NCBI GenBank assembly: GCA_964503475.1 | Contig: CAZCZU010000001.1 | Coordinates: 62,001 to 126,000, forward strand | DNA: 64,000 nucleotides | From: CAZCZU01 sp964503475 | GTDB lineage: Bacteria > Pseudomonadota > Zetaproteobacteria > Mariprofundales > Mariprofundaceae | Reading direction: 5' to 3' | Shown: one piece after another, positions 35,229 to 43,959 of the stretch | Layout of the letters: every line of letters begins with the position of its first letter | Position numbering within the stretch: position 1 is the first letter of the stretch | The notes under the pieces: model-generated | What the model saw: the letters and a program-made list of their open reading frames with translations, nothing else | What the model was told of the DNA's origin: nothing | Database searches by the model: none | Translations under genes and position numbers: made by a program

Positions 35229-37652
35229 CTATACGTCCAGATTGCGCACCTTCAGCGCATTCTCCTGAATAAAGCGACGACGCGGCTCAACGGCATCACC
35301 CATCAGCATCGAGAAGGTCTCATCGGCATTGACCACATCCTCCAGACTCACCTGCAGCAGCGTGCGGTTGGTCGGCTCCATGGTCGTCTCCCACAGCTGC
35401 TCCGGATCCATCTCACCCAGTCCTTTGTAGCGCTGGATGGTCAGGCCCTTGCGACCCTCTTTGGTGATCAGATCGGTGATATCGTCGTAACGCGTCACCG
35501 GCCACTGTTTCTGATCCTGGCCGATGTAGGCGCCCTCGCCGATCTGATCCTGGATCGAGGCACAAAGCTTCTGCGCCTCGCTGTACTCGGCCGTGCTGAG
35601 CAGATCCTTGTCCAGGCGCGAGATACGTACGCGACCATGATCGCGGCGCTCGAACTGCACCCAGGAACAACCCTGCTCGGCATCGTCGTAGATACGCCAT
35701 TTCAGCACTTCATCCACACGCGATACCTTGCGGAAGGCCTCGTTCAGGGTCTCCAGGCGTGCGTCGAGAGCCGCACGATCGCGCAACATGCCGACATCGA
35801 ATTTTCCGGTTTCGACCAGCAGCTTGAGTATCTTGTCATCGATGCGCTGCGAAAGCCGGGCCTGCAGGCGCTGCAGGCGATGGATGCTGTGCACCATGGT
35901 CTGCAGGCGATCGCCGACCATCGCATTGGCCTTCGCCGAGCTGTAGTAGCTCTTGCCATCCGTACCCAGCTCGACCAGGAACTCGAACAGCTGCTCATCG
36001 GATGAGACATAGCGGGCATTCTTGCCCTTGGCGACGCGATAGAGCGGTGGCTGAGCAATATAGAGATGGCCGCGCTCGATCACCTCGGGCATCTGCCGGT
36101 AGAAGAAGGTGAGCAGCAGCGTCAGGATATGGGATCCGTCGACGTCGGCATCGGTCATGATCACGATCTTGTGATAACGCAGCTTGGCGATATCGAAATC
36201 TTCCTTGCCGATACCGGTGCCCAGGGCGGTGATCATGGTGCCGATCTCCTGGCTGGAGAGCATCTTGTCGAACCGGGCCTTCTCCACATTCAGGATTTTA
36301 CCCTTCAACGGCAGGATGGCCTGCGTACGACGATCGCGCCCCTGCTTGGCCGATCCGCCGGCTGAGTCACCCTCCACCAGGAACAGTTCGGAAAGGGCCG
36401 GATCCTTCTCCTGACAGTCGGCCAGCTTGCCGGGCAGGGAGGAGATATCGAGTGCACCCTTGCGGCGGGTGAGATCGCGCGCCTTGCGCGCCGCCTCGCG
36501 GGCCATGGCTGCTTCGGCCACCTTGCCGACCACGCGTTTCGCTTCGGTCGGATTCTCTTCCAGCCACTCGGCAAGCTTCTCGGTAACCGTCGTCTCGACC
36601 GCCGGACGTACCTCGGAGGAGACCAGCTTGTCCTTGGTCTGCGAGGAGAACTTGGGATCGGGCACCTTCACCGAAAGTACCGCCGTCAGGCCTTCGCGAC
36701 AGTCATCACCGGTCAGGGCAATCTTGTGCTTTTTGAGCAGGCCGTTGGCCGTCGCATAGTTGTTGATGCAGCGGGTGAGGGCGGCGCGGAAACCGGCCAG
36801 ATGCGTACCGCCGTCGCGCTGCGGAATATTGTTGGTAAAACAGAATACATTTTCCTGATAGGCATCGGTCCACTGCATGGAGAGCTCGATTCCGATCTCG
36901 TCTTTCTCGCCCGACACACTGAGACAATCCTTGTGCACCGGGGTGCGGGTGCGATTCAGATGCTCGACGAAGGCGGTGATACCACCCTCATATTCGAACA
37001 CCTGATGATGATCGTCGCGCTCGTCGATCAGCTCGATGCGCACGCCGCTATTCAGGAAGGAGAGTTCGCGCAGGCGTTTGGAGAGGATATCGAAGGACAT
37101 ATTGCGGTGGGAGAAGGTATCCAGGCTGGGCAGGAAGCGAACTTCGGTACCCGTGCCTTCGGCTTCGCCGATCACCTTCAGCGGCTCCACCGTATCACCG
37201 TGCTCGAAGCGGCAGAAGTGCACCTTGCCATTACGGCGAATCTCCAGCTCCAGGTATTCGGAAAGAGCATTGACCACCGATACACCCACGCCGTGCAGAC
37301 CACCGGAGACCTTGTAGGAGTTGGAATCGAACTTACCGCCGGCATGCAGTACGGTCATGATCACTTCGGCAGCGGAACGATTCTCTTCCGGATGCATGTC
37401 GACCGGGATGCCGCGACCGTTATCACGCACGGTTACCGAGTCGTCGGAGTGCAGGATCACCTCGATCTTGTCGCAGTGTCCGGCCAGGGCCTCGTCGATC
37501 GAATTATCGACCGCTTCGTAAACCATGTGATGAAGACCGGTACCGTCGTCGGTATCGCCAATATACATACCGGGGCGCTTGCGCACCGCATCCAGTCCAC
37601 GCAGGACCTTGATGCTTTCCGCGCCGTAAGACGGATTCTCAGCTTCACTCAT
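35229..37652 (-). CDS. gyrB: DNA gyrase subunit B
   Basis: 807 residues. GHKL ATPase domain with RPGMYIGDT, NSIDEAL and GLHGVGVS; TOPRIM domain with EGDSAGGSAKQGRDR (about 419-433) and DADVDGSHI; C-terminal QRYKGLGEM. It supplies ATP-driven supercoiling with GyrA, which is not in the window. The start overlaps the recF stop by 4 bp. Confidence 0.98.
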   Translation of the reverse strand: MSEAENPSYGAESIKVLRGLDAVRKRPGMYIGDTDDGTGLHHMVYEAVDNSIDEALAGHCDKIEVILHSDDSVTVRDNGRGIPVDMHPEENRSAAEVIMTVLHAGGKFDSNSYKVSGGLHGVGVSVVNALSEYLELEIRRNGKVHFCRFEHGDTVEPLKVIGEAEGTGTEVRFLPSLDTFSHRNMSFDILSKRLRELSFLNSGVRIELIDERDDHHQVFEYEGGITAFVEHLNRTRTPVHKDCLSVSGEKDEIGIELSMQWTDAYQENVFCFTNNIPQRDGGTHLAGFRAALTRCINNYATANGLLKKHKIALTGDDCREGLTAVLSVKVPDPKFSSQTKDKLVSSEVRPAVETTVTEKLAEWLEENPTEAKRVVGKVAEAAMAREAARKARDLTRRKGALDISSLPGKLADCQEKDPALSELFLVEGDSAGGSAKQGRDRRTQAILPLKGKILNVEKARFDKMLSSQEIGTMITALGTGIGKEDFDIAKLRYHKIVIMTDADVDGSHILTLLLTFFYRQMPEVIERGHLYIAQPPLYRVAKGKNARYVSSDEQLFEFLVELGTDGKSYYSSAKANAMVGDRLQTMVHSIHRLQRLQARLSQRIDDKILKLLVETGKFDVGMLRDRAALDARLETLNEAFRKVSRVDEVLKWRIYDDAEQGCSWVQFERRDHGRVRISRLDKDLLSTAEYSEAQKLCASIQDQIGEGAYIGQDQKQWPVTRYDDITDLITKEGRKGLTIQRYKGLGEMDPEQLWETTMEPTNRTLLQVSLEDVVNADETFSMLMGDAVEPRRRFIQENALKVRNLDV

Positions 37653-38758
37653 GCCGCTCTCTCCATTCGTTGGTTTTGCCCCCCAGCAGGGACACCGTTG
37701 TCACCCTCGATCTGCTGCAGATTGATCTGCAGCTGCGAAGGGGTCGATATACCGTTCGGGGCTGTGGCCAGCACCTGTCCCGGATATTCATTCAGACGTG
37801 CCAGCAACCGCTGCTGCCGTGACTCGTCGAGTGCCTCCAGACAATCATCCAGTAACAGGACCGGATATATCTGGCGATATTGATAGCGAACGGCGCATTC
37901 TGCCAGCCGAAGGGCCATCGCGGCCAGCTTTTGCTGTCCACGCGATCCGGCTGAACGTATTTCCCGCTCCCGAAACAGAATATCGGGTCGATCACAATGG
38001 GGACCGATCGTCAGTCGTCCAAGCCTGGCATCCTTGCCCCGGCGTTCGGCCAGATCCTGCTGCCAGGCGCCATCATCCTCCGGTGCCGTGGCACGCAGGC
38101 AAAGCTGCAGCGGGGATTCGGTCAGTTCGCGATCCTGATGCAATACCCCGTTCAATGCATCCAGCACCCGCCTGCGCAGTGTGATGACCGGCCTGCCATG
38201 TTGCACCATCTGGGCTTCCCACACAGCCAGTTCATCGCCTTTCGTGCGGCGCCGTAACAGCCGGCTGCGCTGCATCATAGCCCTCAGATACGCCTGATAG
38301 TGATGCATCATGGCCGGTTCGCAGGCCATGACAAACTGATCGAGCCAGCGGCGGCGCTTATTGGGCACGGCATCGATCACCCGGGCCGCCTGCGGTGCAT
38401 CGGCCACGACCGGCAGGGTATCCCCGAGCTCACGCCGCTGGGAGACCTTGCGGCCCTGCAGGGTGATCTCGGTCCGCCCCGGTTTGCCGGCCACCTGTAC
38501 GTGCAAAGGCCCATATCGATGCCAGGTGCTGCCAATCCGGAAGTCTCTCTCTCCCCAGCGCACCAGCTGGGGATCACGTGCCTGCCGGAACGAGCGACCG
38601 TACGCCATCATGTAGACCGCTTCCAGAATAGTGGTTTTGCCACTGCCATTCTGGCCGGTGAGCAGGTTGATGCCGGATTCGAAGTGGCAGCTGAACTGCT
38701 CATGGCAACGCAGGTTCACCATGCGTACCTCATCCACCTGCAGGCGTAATCCACTCAT
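37649..38758 (-). CDS. recF: DNA replication and repair protein RecF
   Basis: 369 residues. SMC-like ATPase: Walker A GQNGSGKTTILEAV (about 34-47), the signature region SAGSRGQQKLAAMALRLA, and Walker B VLLLDDCLEALD. It helps load RecA at stalled forks with RecO and RecR. It sits between dnaN and gyrB in the classic dnaA-dnaN-recF-gyrB order. Confidence 0.95.
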   Translation of the reverse strand: MSGLRLQVDEVRMVNLRCHEQFSCHFESGINLLTGQNGSGKTTILEAVYMMAYGRSFRQARDPQLVRWGERDFRIGSTWHRYGPLHVQVAGKPGRTEITLQGRKVSQRRELGDTLPVVADAPQAARVIDAVPNKRRRWLDQFVMACEPAMMHHYQAYLRAMMQRSRLLRRRTKGDELAVWEAQMVQHGRPVITLRRRVLDALNGVLHQDRELTESPLQLCLRATAPEDDGAWQQDLAERRGKDARLGRLTIGPHCDRPDILFREREIRSAGSRGQQKLAAMALRLAECAVRYQYRQIYPVLLLDDCLEALDESRQQRLLARLNEYPGQVLATAPNGISTPSQLQINLQQIEGDNGVPAGGQNQRMERAA

Positions 38759-38787
38759 CGTTGCTATCGGTCCCCCATGGGCCTGTA

Positions 38788-39888
38788 TCAGATGCGCATC
38801 GGCATTACGACATATTTGGCATCGGCATTTTCCACTTCCTGGATCAGAACCGGAGAAAGCTCATCGCGGAAATGAACATGCACTTTCTCGGCCTGTACTA
38901 CACTTAAAACATCACGCAGATAGCGGCCATTGAAACCGATCACCACTTCCGGTCCGTCGTAGCCTGCCTCAACCGTCTCCTCCGCCTGCTCCTGTTCGGT
39001 GTTATGAGCCATCACCTGCAGCTGATTGGCGGCAAAAGTGAGTCGAACATCATGCGTAAATTCGTTGGCTACGATCATGCTGCGGCGGAGGACCTGATCC
39101 AGGCGCATACGGTCAACGATGGCCGTGCGCGGATTGCCCTGCGGAATCACATCCTGATAAGCCGGGAACTGTGCATCGATCACCTTGCTGGTCAGCAGAT
39201 GATCGCCGGCCATCAACCGAACCTGCCGACGACCGAGCGAGAGTTTGACCGGCCCGGTGTGGTCCTCCGCCATCTTGCGCATCTCCAGCACCGCCTTCCT
39301 CGGCACAATACACTGGCTTGCCGAACTGATGCCCTGCAATGCCGATTCCATCATCGAGAGTCTATGTCCGTCGGTTGCCACCAGCCTGAAACCGGAAGCG
39401 GGATCGGCTTCGAAAAGGGTACCGGTCAGGTATTTACGGGTCTCGTCATTGGACATCGCAAATGCGGTACCGGCAATCATGCCGCCCAGGCTCGACGCCT
39501 CTACCTCGAAGCTGATTTCGGTGTCGTCCTGCGGAATACCCGGGTACTCCTCCGCCGGCAGGGTTGCCAGGCGGGATTTGTATGAACCGCTGCTGATCTC
39601 CAGAAATGCATCCTGTGTGCTGAACTGCACGGGATGTTCGTCATCGAGCTCCTTAATGATATCGAAGAGCTTGCGTGCGGAGACGGTGGTCTGTCCCTCT
39701 TCACTGACGTCAGCCGCTGTACGCGACGCAACTCCGAGTTGCAGGTCGGTCGCTTCCAGTTGCAATTGCCCGGACTCAGCCCGTATCAGCAGGTTGCACA
39801 GAATCGGATTGGTACTCCGTTTCTCGACCACGTTCTGACAACGCTGAACATGCTGTAAAAGAATCGCTCTTGGTACAGATAACTGCAT
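38788..39888 (-). CDS. dnaN: DNA polymerase III beta subunit (sliding clamp)
   Basis: 366 residues, the usual length, made of three similar clamp domains. The start MQLSVPRAILL is chosen because AGGAG lies 6 nt upstream; the frame is open ten codons further. Conserved pieces include KRSTNPILCNL near the start and YVVMPMRI at the end. It tethers polymerase III to DNA. The gene is 256 bp downstream of dnaA with the origin between them. Confidence 0.98.
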   Translation of the reverse strand: MQLSVPRAILLQHVQRCQNVVEKRSTNPILCNLLIRAESGQLQLEATDLQLGVASRTAADVSEEGQTTVSARKLFDIIKELDDEHPVQFSTQDAFLEISSGSYKSRLATLPAEEYPGIPQDDTEISFEVEASSLGGMIAGTAFAMSNDETRKYLTGTLFEADPASGFRLVATDGHRLSMMESALQGISSASQCIVPRKAVLEMRKMAEDHTGPVKLSLGRRQVRLMAGDHLLTSKVIDAQFPAYQDVIPQGNPRTAIVDRMRLDQVLRRSMIVANEFTHDVRLTFAANQLQVMAHNTEQEQAEETVEAGYDGPEVVIGFNGRYLRDVLSVVQAEKVHVHFRDELSPVLIQEVENADAKYVVMPMRI

Positions 39889-40144
39889 GTTTACTCCTCT
39901 CATCCCTCTTATATCCATTCATTTCGTCATAACAGTAGGGGATGTTGGTAAGTTGGTATCCTTCATTTAAACTTTAAATTCAATAACTTACTAAACTTCC
40001 ACTCTGTTTGCCATTTGCGTGAAGCCTGTGGATAAACTGTGGGCCGATCCGCTTCTGCGATTTTGACGCATCCGGATGTGCCGTTCCTCCCAATTTATCC
40101 ACAGGTGCTGCCACTATCCATCCCAAGCTTGTTATCCATGGCCG
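39889..40144. other. Probable chromosomal replication origin (oriC)
   Basis: This is the dnaA-dnaN gap. It has two perfect DnaA boxes, TGTGGATAA at 40,027-40,035 and TTATCCACA at 40,095-40,103, in opposite orientation. A near match TTATCCATG lies at 40,132-40,140. A strongly AT-rich stretch at about 39,960-40,000 could be the unwinding element. The divergent gene arrangement and nearby parS sites support origin use. Confidence 0.8.
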
Positions 40145-41461
40145 CTATCGACGGACCAGAGCCAGAAGTCGCTCGATTTCATCATTGAAATCACGGTCTT
40201 TTTTGCGCATTTCATCAATCTTGCGACAGGCATAAAGAATGGTCGTATGGTCGCGACCGCCAAACAGGTTGCCGATCTCCGGCAGCGACATCTGGGTCAG
40301 CTCCTTACTCGCATACATCGCCACCTGGCGCGGGAAGGCGATGGTGCGGGTGCGTTTCTTTGAGCGCATCTCCTTGGGATTGATGCTGTAGTATTCGGCG
40401 ATTTTTTGCTGGATGTCATCCACCGAGACACTGCGCACCTCTTCATGCAGCTGGTCGCGCAGCACATGCCGGGTCATGTTCATGTCGATGCTTTTATTGG
40501 TAAGTTTGGCAAAGGCGGTCAGGCGGGTCAGGGCGCCTTCCAGCTCGCGGACGTTGTTGGTGATGCGAGAGGCCAGCAGGTAGCCGACCTCATCATCAAG
40601 GTTGACGCCGGCCAGCTCCGCCTTGCTGGCCAGGATGGCGAGGCGGGTCTCCAGGTTGGGCGGCTGGATATCGGCCACGAGTCCCCAGTTGAAACGCGAA
40701 CGCAGCCGCTCTTCCAGATGGCTCATCTCCCGCGGACTGCGATCGGAGACGAGAATGATCTGCTTGTGCACTTCATGCAGGGCATTGAATGTGTGAAAGA
40801 ACTCTTCCTGGGTACTGGTCTTGCCGGCAATGAACTGCACATCGTCGATGATCAGGATATCGACCTGGCGGTACTGGTCCCGGAAACGATGGGTCGCATT
40901 GTTGCGAATGGCGGTAATCAACTCGTTGGTGAAGCGCTCACCGGTGCGGTAGGCGATCTTGAACTTGCCCTGGCTGATCAGGGCATTGGCAACGGCGTTG
41001 ATCAGATGGGTTTTGCCAAGGCCCACGCCGCCGTGCAGATAGAGAGGGTTGTAGCTTTCGCCGGGCTTGTCGGCGACGGCACGGCAGGCGGCATAGCAGA
41101 ATTCGTTGCTGGAACCGACGACGAAATTGTCAAAGGTGAAGCGCGGATCGATATAGCCGTCGACCGATCCCTTCTCTTCCCTGCCGTTCTCCCGCTCTTT
41201 ATCCTGCTCGACAAGCGGCAGCGAGAGTGAGGCGTCAACCCGGAATCGAACCGGTATATCGGCCTGAAACACGTCTTTGACCATTTCGAGGATCAAGGGT
41301 TCACAGTCGCTTTTCAGGCCATCAAGAAAAATCCGGCTTGGCACTGCAAGGTGCAGTTCACCATCTGAAAAGGTGCTGTTGATTGGTCGAATCCATGCTT
41401 CGAATTTTGATGCGGGCAGTTGGCTTTCCAGCCTGCGTACCACCTCTTGCCACTGTTCCAT
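40145..41461 (-). CDS. dnaA: Chromosomal replication initiator DnaA
   Basis: 438 residues from the ATG with AAGGGA 5 nt upstream; two ATGs 6 and 18 codons earlier lack a site. Domain I (MEQWQEVVRRLE), AAA+ core with Walker A GGVGLGKTH (about 143-151) and Walker B ILIIDDVQF, and C-terminal helix-turn-helix with the signature GNLFGGRDHTTILYACRKI. It binds the DnaA boxes downstream of its own gene and opens oriC. Confidence 0.98.
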   Translation of the reverse strand: MEQWQEVVRRLESQLPASKFEAWIRPINSTFSDGELHLAVPSRIFLDGLKSDCEPLILEMVKDVFQADIPVRFRVDASLSLPLVEQDKERENGREEKGSVDGYIDPRFTFDNFVVGSSNEFCYAACRAVADKPGESYNPLYLHGGVGLGKTHLINAVANALISQGKFKIAYRTGERFTNELITAIRNNATHRFRDQYRQVDILIIDDVQFIAGKTSTQEEFFHTFNALHEVHKQIILVSDRSPREMSHLEERLRSRFNWGLVADIQPPNLETRLAILASKAELAGVNLDDEVGYLLASRITNNVRELEGALTRLTAFAKLTNKSIDMNMTRHVLRDQLHEEVRSVSVDDIQQKIAEYYSINPKEMRSKKRTRTIAFPRQVAMYASKELTQMSLPEIGNLFGGRDHTTILYACRKIDEMRKKDRDFNDEIERLLALVRR

Positions 41462-41540
41462 AAGGTCCCTTTTTTCCATTGGCAGAATATTACATGAGCG
41501 TTGATCCATATCCATCGCCAGTCTCGCATAGTGACACGCC

Positions 41541-41568
41541 TTGACAACGTGTGCGTCAAATCTATGAT
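41541..41568 (+). promoter_or_regulatory. Strong promoter of rpmH
   Basis: TTGACA, a 16-bp spacer and TATGAT lie 31 bp before the rpmH start. TTGAC/GTCAA also forms an inverted repeat here within the shared dnaA-rpmH control region. Confidence 0.75.
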
Positions 41569-41598
41569 TCGCGACCCTTTCAAAGCTAGGAGACAGGT

Positions 41599-41733
41599 AT
41601 GAGTTTCACTTACAAGCCGAGCCGTATTCGCCGCGCCCGTAACCACGGTTTCCGTGCCCGCATGGCTACCCGTTCCGGTCGCGCTATTATCAAGCGTCGC
41701 CGCGCCAAGGGCCGCAAGCGTCTGTCCGCCTGA
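41599..41733 (+). CDS. rpmH: 50S ribosomal protein L34
   Basis: 44 residues, very basic: MSFTYKPSRIRRARNHGF then RMATRSGRAIIKRRRAKGRK, the standard L34 pattern. AGGAG lies 9 nt upstream. The start motif TYKPS replaces the common TFQPS. First gene of rpmH-rnpA-yidD-yidC-mnmE, divergent from dnaA. Confidence 0.97.
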   Translation: MSFTYKPSRIRRARNHGFRARMATRSGRAIIKRRRAKGRKRLSA

Positions 41734-42077
41734 TTAATACCTTCCCGTCCGCTTACCGCCTGCGCACCAAGGCGGACTTCGCCGCTATGCGTGGCGGCAG
41801 GCGCGTGCACGGGAAGGGTTTACGTTGCGTCTATCGCCCCGTTTCCGGGCAACATGCGCGCATCGGTCTGGCCGTTTCACGGAAGTATGGCAATGCAGTT
41901 CAACGAAATCGCCTCAAACGGCACATCCGTGAATGTTTTCGACAACACCGAATCCGTCATCTCGCCGTGGACATTCTGATCATTCCCTCTGTGTCTTTCG
42001 ATCAGATGTCCGATTCCCTCTGCTCAATCGAACAGCTTTTTGACAAGCTTGCTGGCCTTCTGGAACGGCGTATATGA
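41733..42077 (+). CDS. rnpA: RNase P protein component, likely non-AUG start
   Basis: About 114 residues if it begins at ATT (41,733), just after the rpmH stop (TGATT). Conserved N-terminal residues YRLRTKADFAAMRGG, expected before the first ATG at 41,787, are encoded upstream of that ATG. So the real start must be ATT or CTG (41,730 or 41,760). RNR motif present: GNAVQRNRLKRHIRECFR. It pairs with the RNA encoded by rnpB at 52.9 kb. It overlaps yidD by 4 bp. Confidence 0.9.
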   Translation: MNTFPSAYRLRTKADFAAMRGGRRVHGKGLRCVYRPVSGQHARIGLAVSRKYGNAVQRNRLKRHIRECFRQHRIRHLAVDILIIPSVSFDQMSDSLCSIEQLFDKLAGLLERRI

Positions 42078-42337
42078 TCAAATCATTGCTGCTTTTCCCG
42101 GTTCGTCTTTACCGTTATTGTATTTCACCGTTTCTGCCGGCTCGCTGCATTCATACCCCGACCTGTTCGGAATACATGCAGGAGGCTGTTGAAGTTCATG
42201 GCGCTTGGCGCGGAATTCTGTTGGGATTGCGCCGCCTGTTGAGATGCCATCCGTTCGCCCGTGGCGGCTATGATCCTGTACCGGAAGCATCGCACAGCCT
42301 GCATACAAGGAGTCCAGATCACAATGGAACAGCGTAA
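42074..42337 (+). CDS. yidD: Membrane protein insertion efficiency factor YidD
   Basis: 87 residues. Amphipathic start PVRLYRYCISPFLPARC, then the family core THTPTCSEYM-like HTPTCSEYMQEAVEVHGAW and RCHPFARGGYDPVPE. It assists YidC in membrane insertion. It overlaps rnpA by 4 bp and yidC by 14 bp. Confidence 0.95.
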   Translation: MIKSLLLFPVRLYRYCISPFLPARCIHTPTCSEYMQEAVEVHGAWRGILLGLRRLLRCHPFARGGYDPVPEASHSLHTRSPDHNGTA

Positions 42338-43925
42338 TATCGTTATCGCTTTCGTATTATCGATGCTTATTCTGCTGGGGTGGGGGGCCATGTTCCCGAA
42401 CTCCAAGCCGGCCGATCAGGCGCCGGAAGTGGCCAGTCAGTCGGATCAGAACCGGAAATCAACGACCGACAAGCAAGCTGCGATGCCGGAGCTGCGTCCC
42501 TCGGAAGTGGATGTGGCACCGGTCGAGCATGCAAATGTGGCCGCAAGTTCTTCCGAAGTGGCTCATCACGCCTTCATGCTTCAGAATGATCGCCTGAATC
42601 TGAAGATCGACGATCGCGGTTGGCTGGTCGATGCGACGCTGCTTAACTATACCGAAAGCATTGAGCCGGGTGCGGCCAAGGTTGAGGTTCTGCATCCGGG
42701 TACCGATCATTCGATGTACATCAATTCCGGTGTGCTCGGTCAGTCCAAGTCGGCCCCTTTCCGTGAGGTCTCGCGCAGCTCCGCTAAAGGCGCACACACT
42801 GCTGTCTTTGAGGCACCTCTATCGAGTGGCAAGATCTGGCAACGTACGGTCACCCTGCATGACGGCAGCTATGTGATCGATATTTCCGATCGTATCAAAG
42901 GCGGTGCCGGCCTGAACATGTTCCAGCAGGTGGTTCAGCGTTCGCCGGACAAGAAGGCGAAGACCTTCTATGAGCACAATGGTCCGGTCGGCTTTATCAA
43001 CGACAAACTGCAGGAGATCGATTACGACGATCTCGATGATTCCGGTGCCGTACGGTTTTCCGCTACCGGTGGCTGGACCGCCATGATGGATCGTTATTTC
43101 ATCGCTGCTTTGATCGGGGATAAGGGTTCAAGCTACCGTTACTACTACAAGGGTGATGGCCGCTCCTATCAGTCCGGGGTTCTCAAGGATGGCAAGGTTG
43201 AGGGTTCCGATGCTGTTTTCCACTCCACCATCTATGTGGGGCCGAAGTCGATTCCTGTCCTGGCATCGTTGCATGCGGATCTCGAGCGCTCGGTCGACTT
43301 CGGCTGGTTCGCCTTCATCGCCAAGCCGATGCACAGCTTCCTGCTCTGGCTCTTCGACTATGTCGGTAATTTCGGCTGGTGCATCATTCTGCTGGTGCTG
43401 ATGATCAAGATTCTCTTCTTCTATCCGACGCACAAGGCGTACTCCTCCATGGCCTCGATGCGCAAGCTGCAGCCCGAGATGATGCGCATGAAGGATTTGT
43501 ACGGTGACGATCGTCAGCGTATGGGCCAGGAGATGATGAAGCTCTACAAGAAGCACAAGGTGAATCCGATGGGTGGCTGTCTGCCGATTATCATCCAGAT
43601 TCCGGTCTTCTTTGCCCTGTACAAGGTGCTGCTGATGTCGATCGAGATGCGTCAGGCGCCGTTTATCGGCTGGATCCATGATCTTTCGGTGCAGGACCCC
43701 TATTTCGTGCTTCCGGTACTGATGGGTGCATCGATGTTTATCCAGCAGCGCCTGAACCCGCAGCCGACTGATCCGATGCAGGCCAAGATTCTGCAGTTCC
43801 TGCCGCCGCTGTTTACCGTCATGTTCCTCTTCTTCCCGTCCGGACTGGTGCTCTACTGGTTTGTGAATAATGTACTTTCCATTGCCCAGCAGTGGTATGT
43901 CATGAAGGTCAAGCAGGCGATCTGA
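42324..43925 (+). CDS. yidC: Membrane protein insertase YidC
   Basis: 533 residues. N-terminal anchor (RNIVIAFVLSMLILLGW), a large periplasmic beta-sandwich, and the five-segment insertase core with the coiled cytoplasmic hairpin (MASMRKLQPEMMRMKDLYG). It inserts membrane proteins alone or with Sec. The ATG at MEQRN is chosen; AAGGAG lies about 11 nt upstream inside yidD. Confidence 0.97.
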   Translation: MEQRNIVIAFVLSMLILLGWGAMFPNSKPADQAPEVASQSDQNRKSTTDKQAAMPELRPSEVDVAPVEHANVAASSSEVAHHAFMLQNDRLNLKIDDRGWLVDATLLNYTESIEPGAAKVEVLHPGTDHSMYINSGVLGQSKSAPFREVSRSSAKGAHTAVFEAPLSSGKIWQRTVTLHDGSYVIDISDRIKGGAGLNMFQQVVQRSPDKKAKTFYEHNGPVGFINDKLQEIDYDDLDDSGAVRFSATGGWTAMMDRYFIAALIGDKGSSYRYYYKGDGRSYQSGVLKDGKVEGSDAVFHSTIYVGPKSIPVLASLHADLERSVDFGWFAFIAKPMHSFLLWLFDYVGNFGWCIILLVLMIKILFFYPTHKAYSSMASMRKLQPEMMRMKDLYGDDRQRMGQEMMKLYKKHKVNPMGGCLPIIIQIPVFFALYKVLLMSIEMRQAPFIGWIHDLSVQDPYFVLPVLMGASMFIQQRLNPQPTDPMQAKILQFLPPLFTVMFLFFPSGLVLYWFVNNVLSIAQQWYVMKVKQAI

Positions 43926-43959
43926 CGCCGATTCGTCTGTATTCACCTGCGCTGATTCG

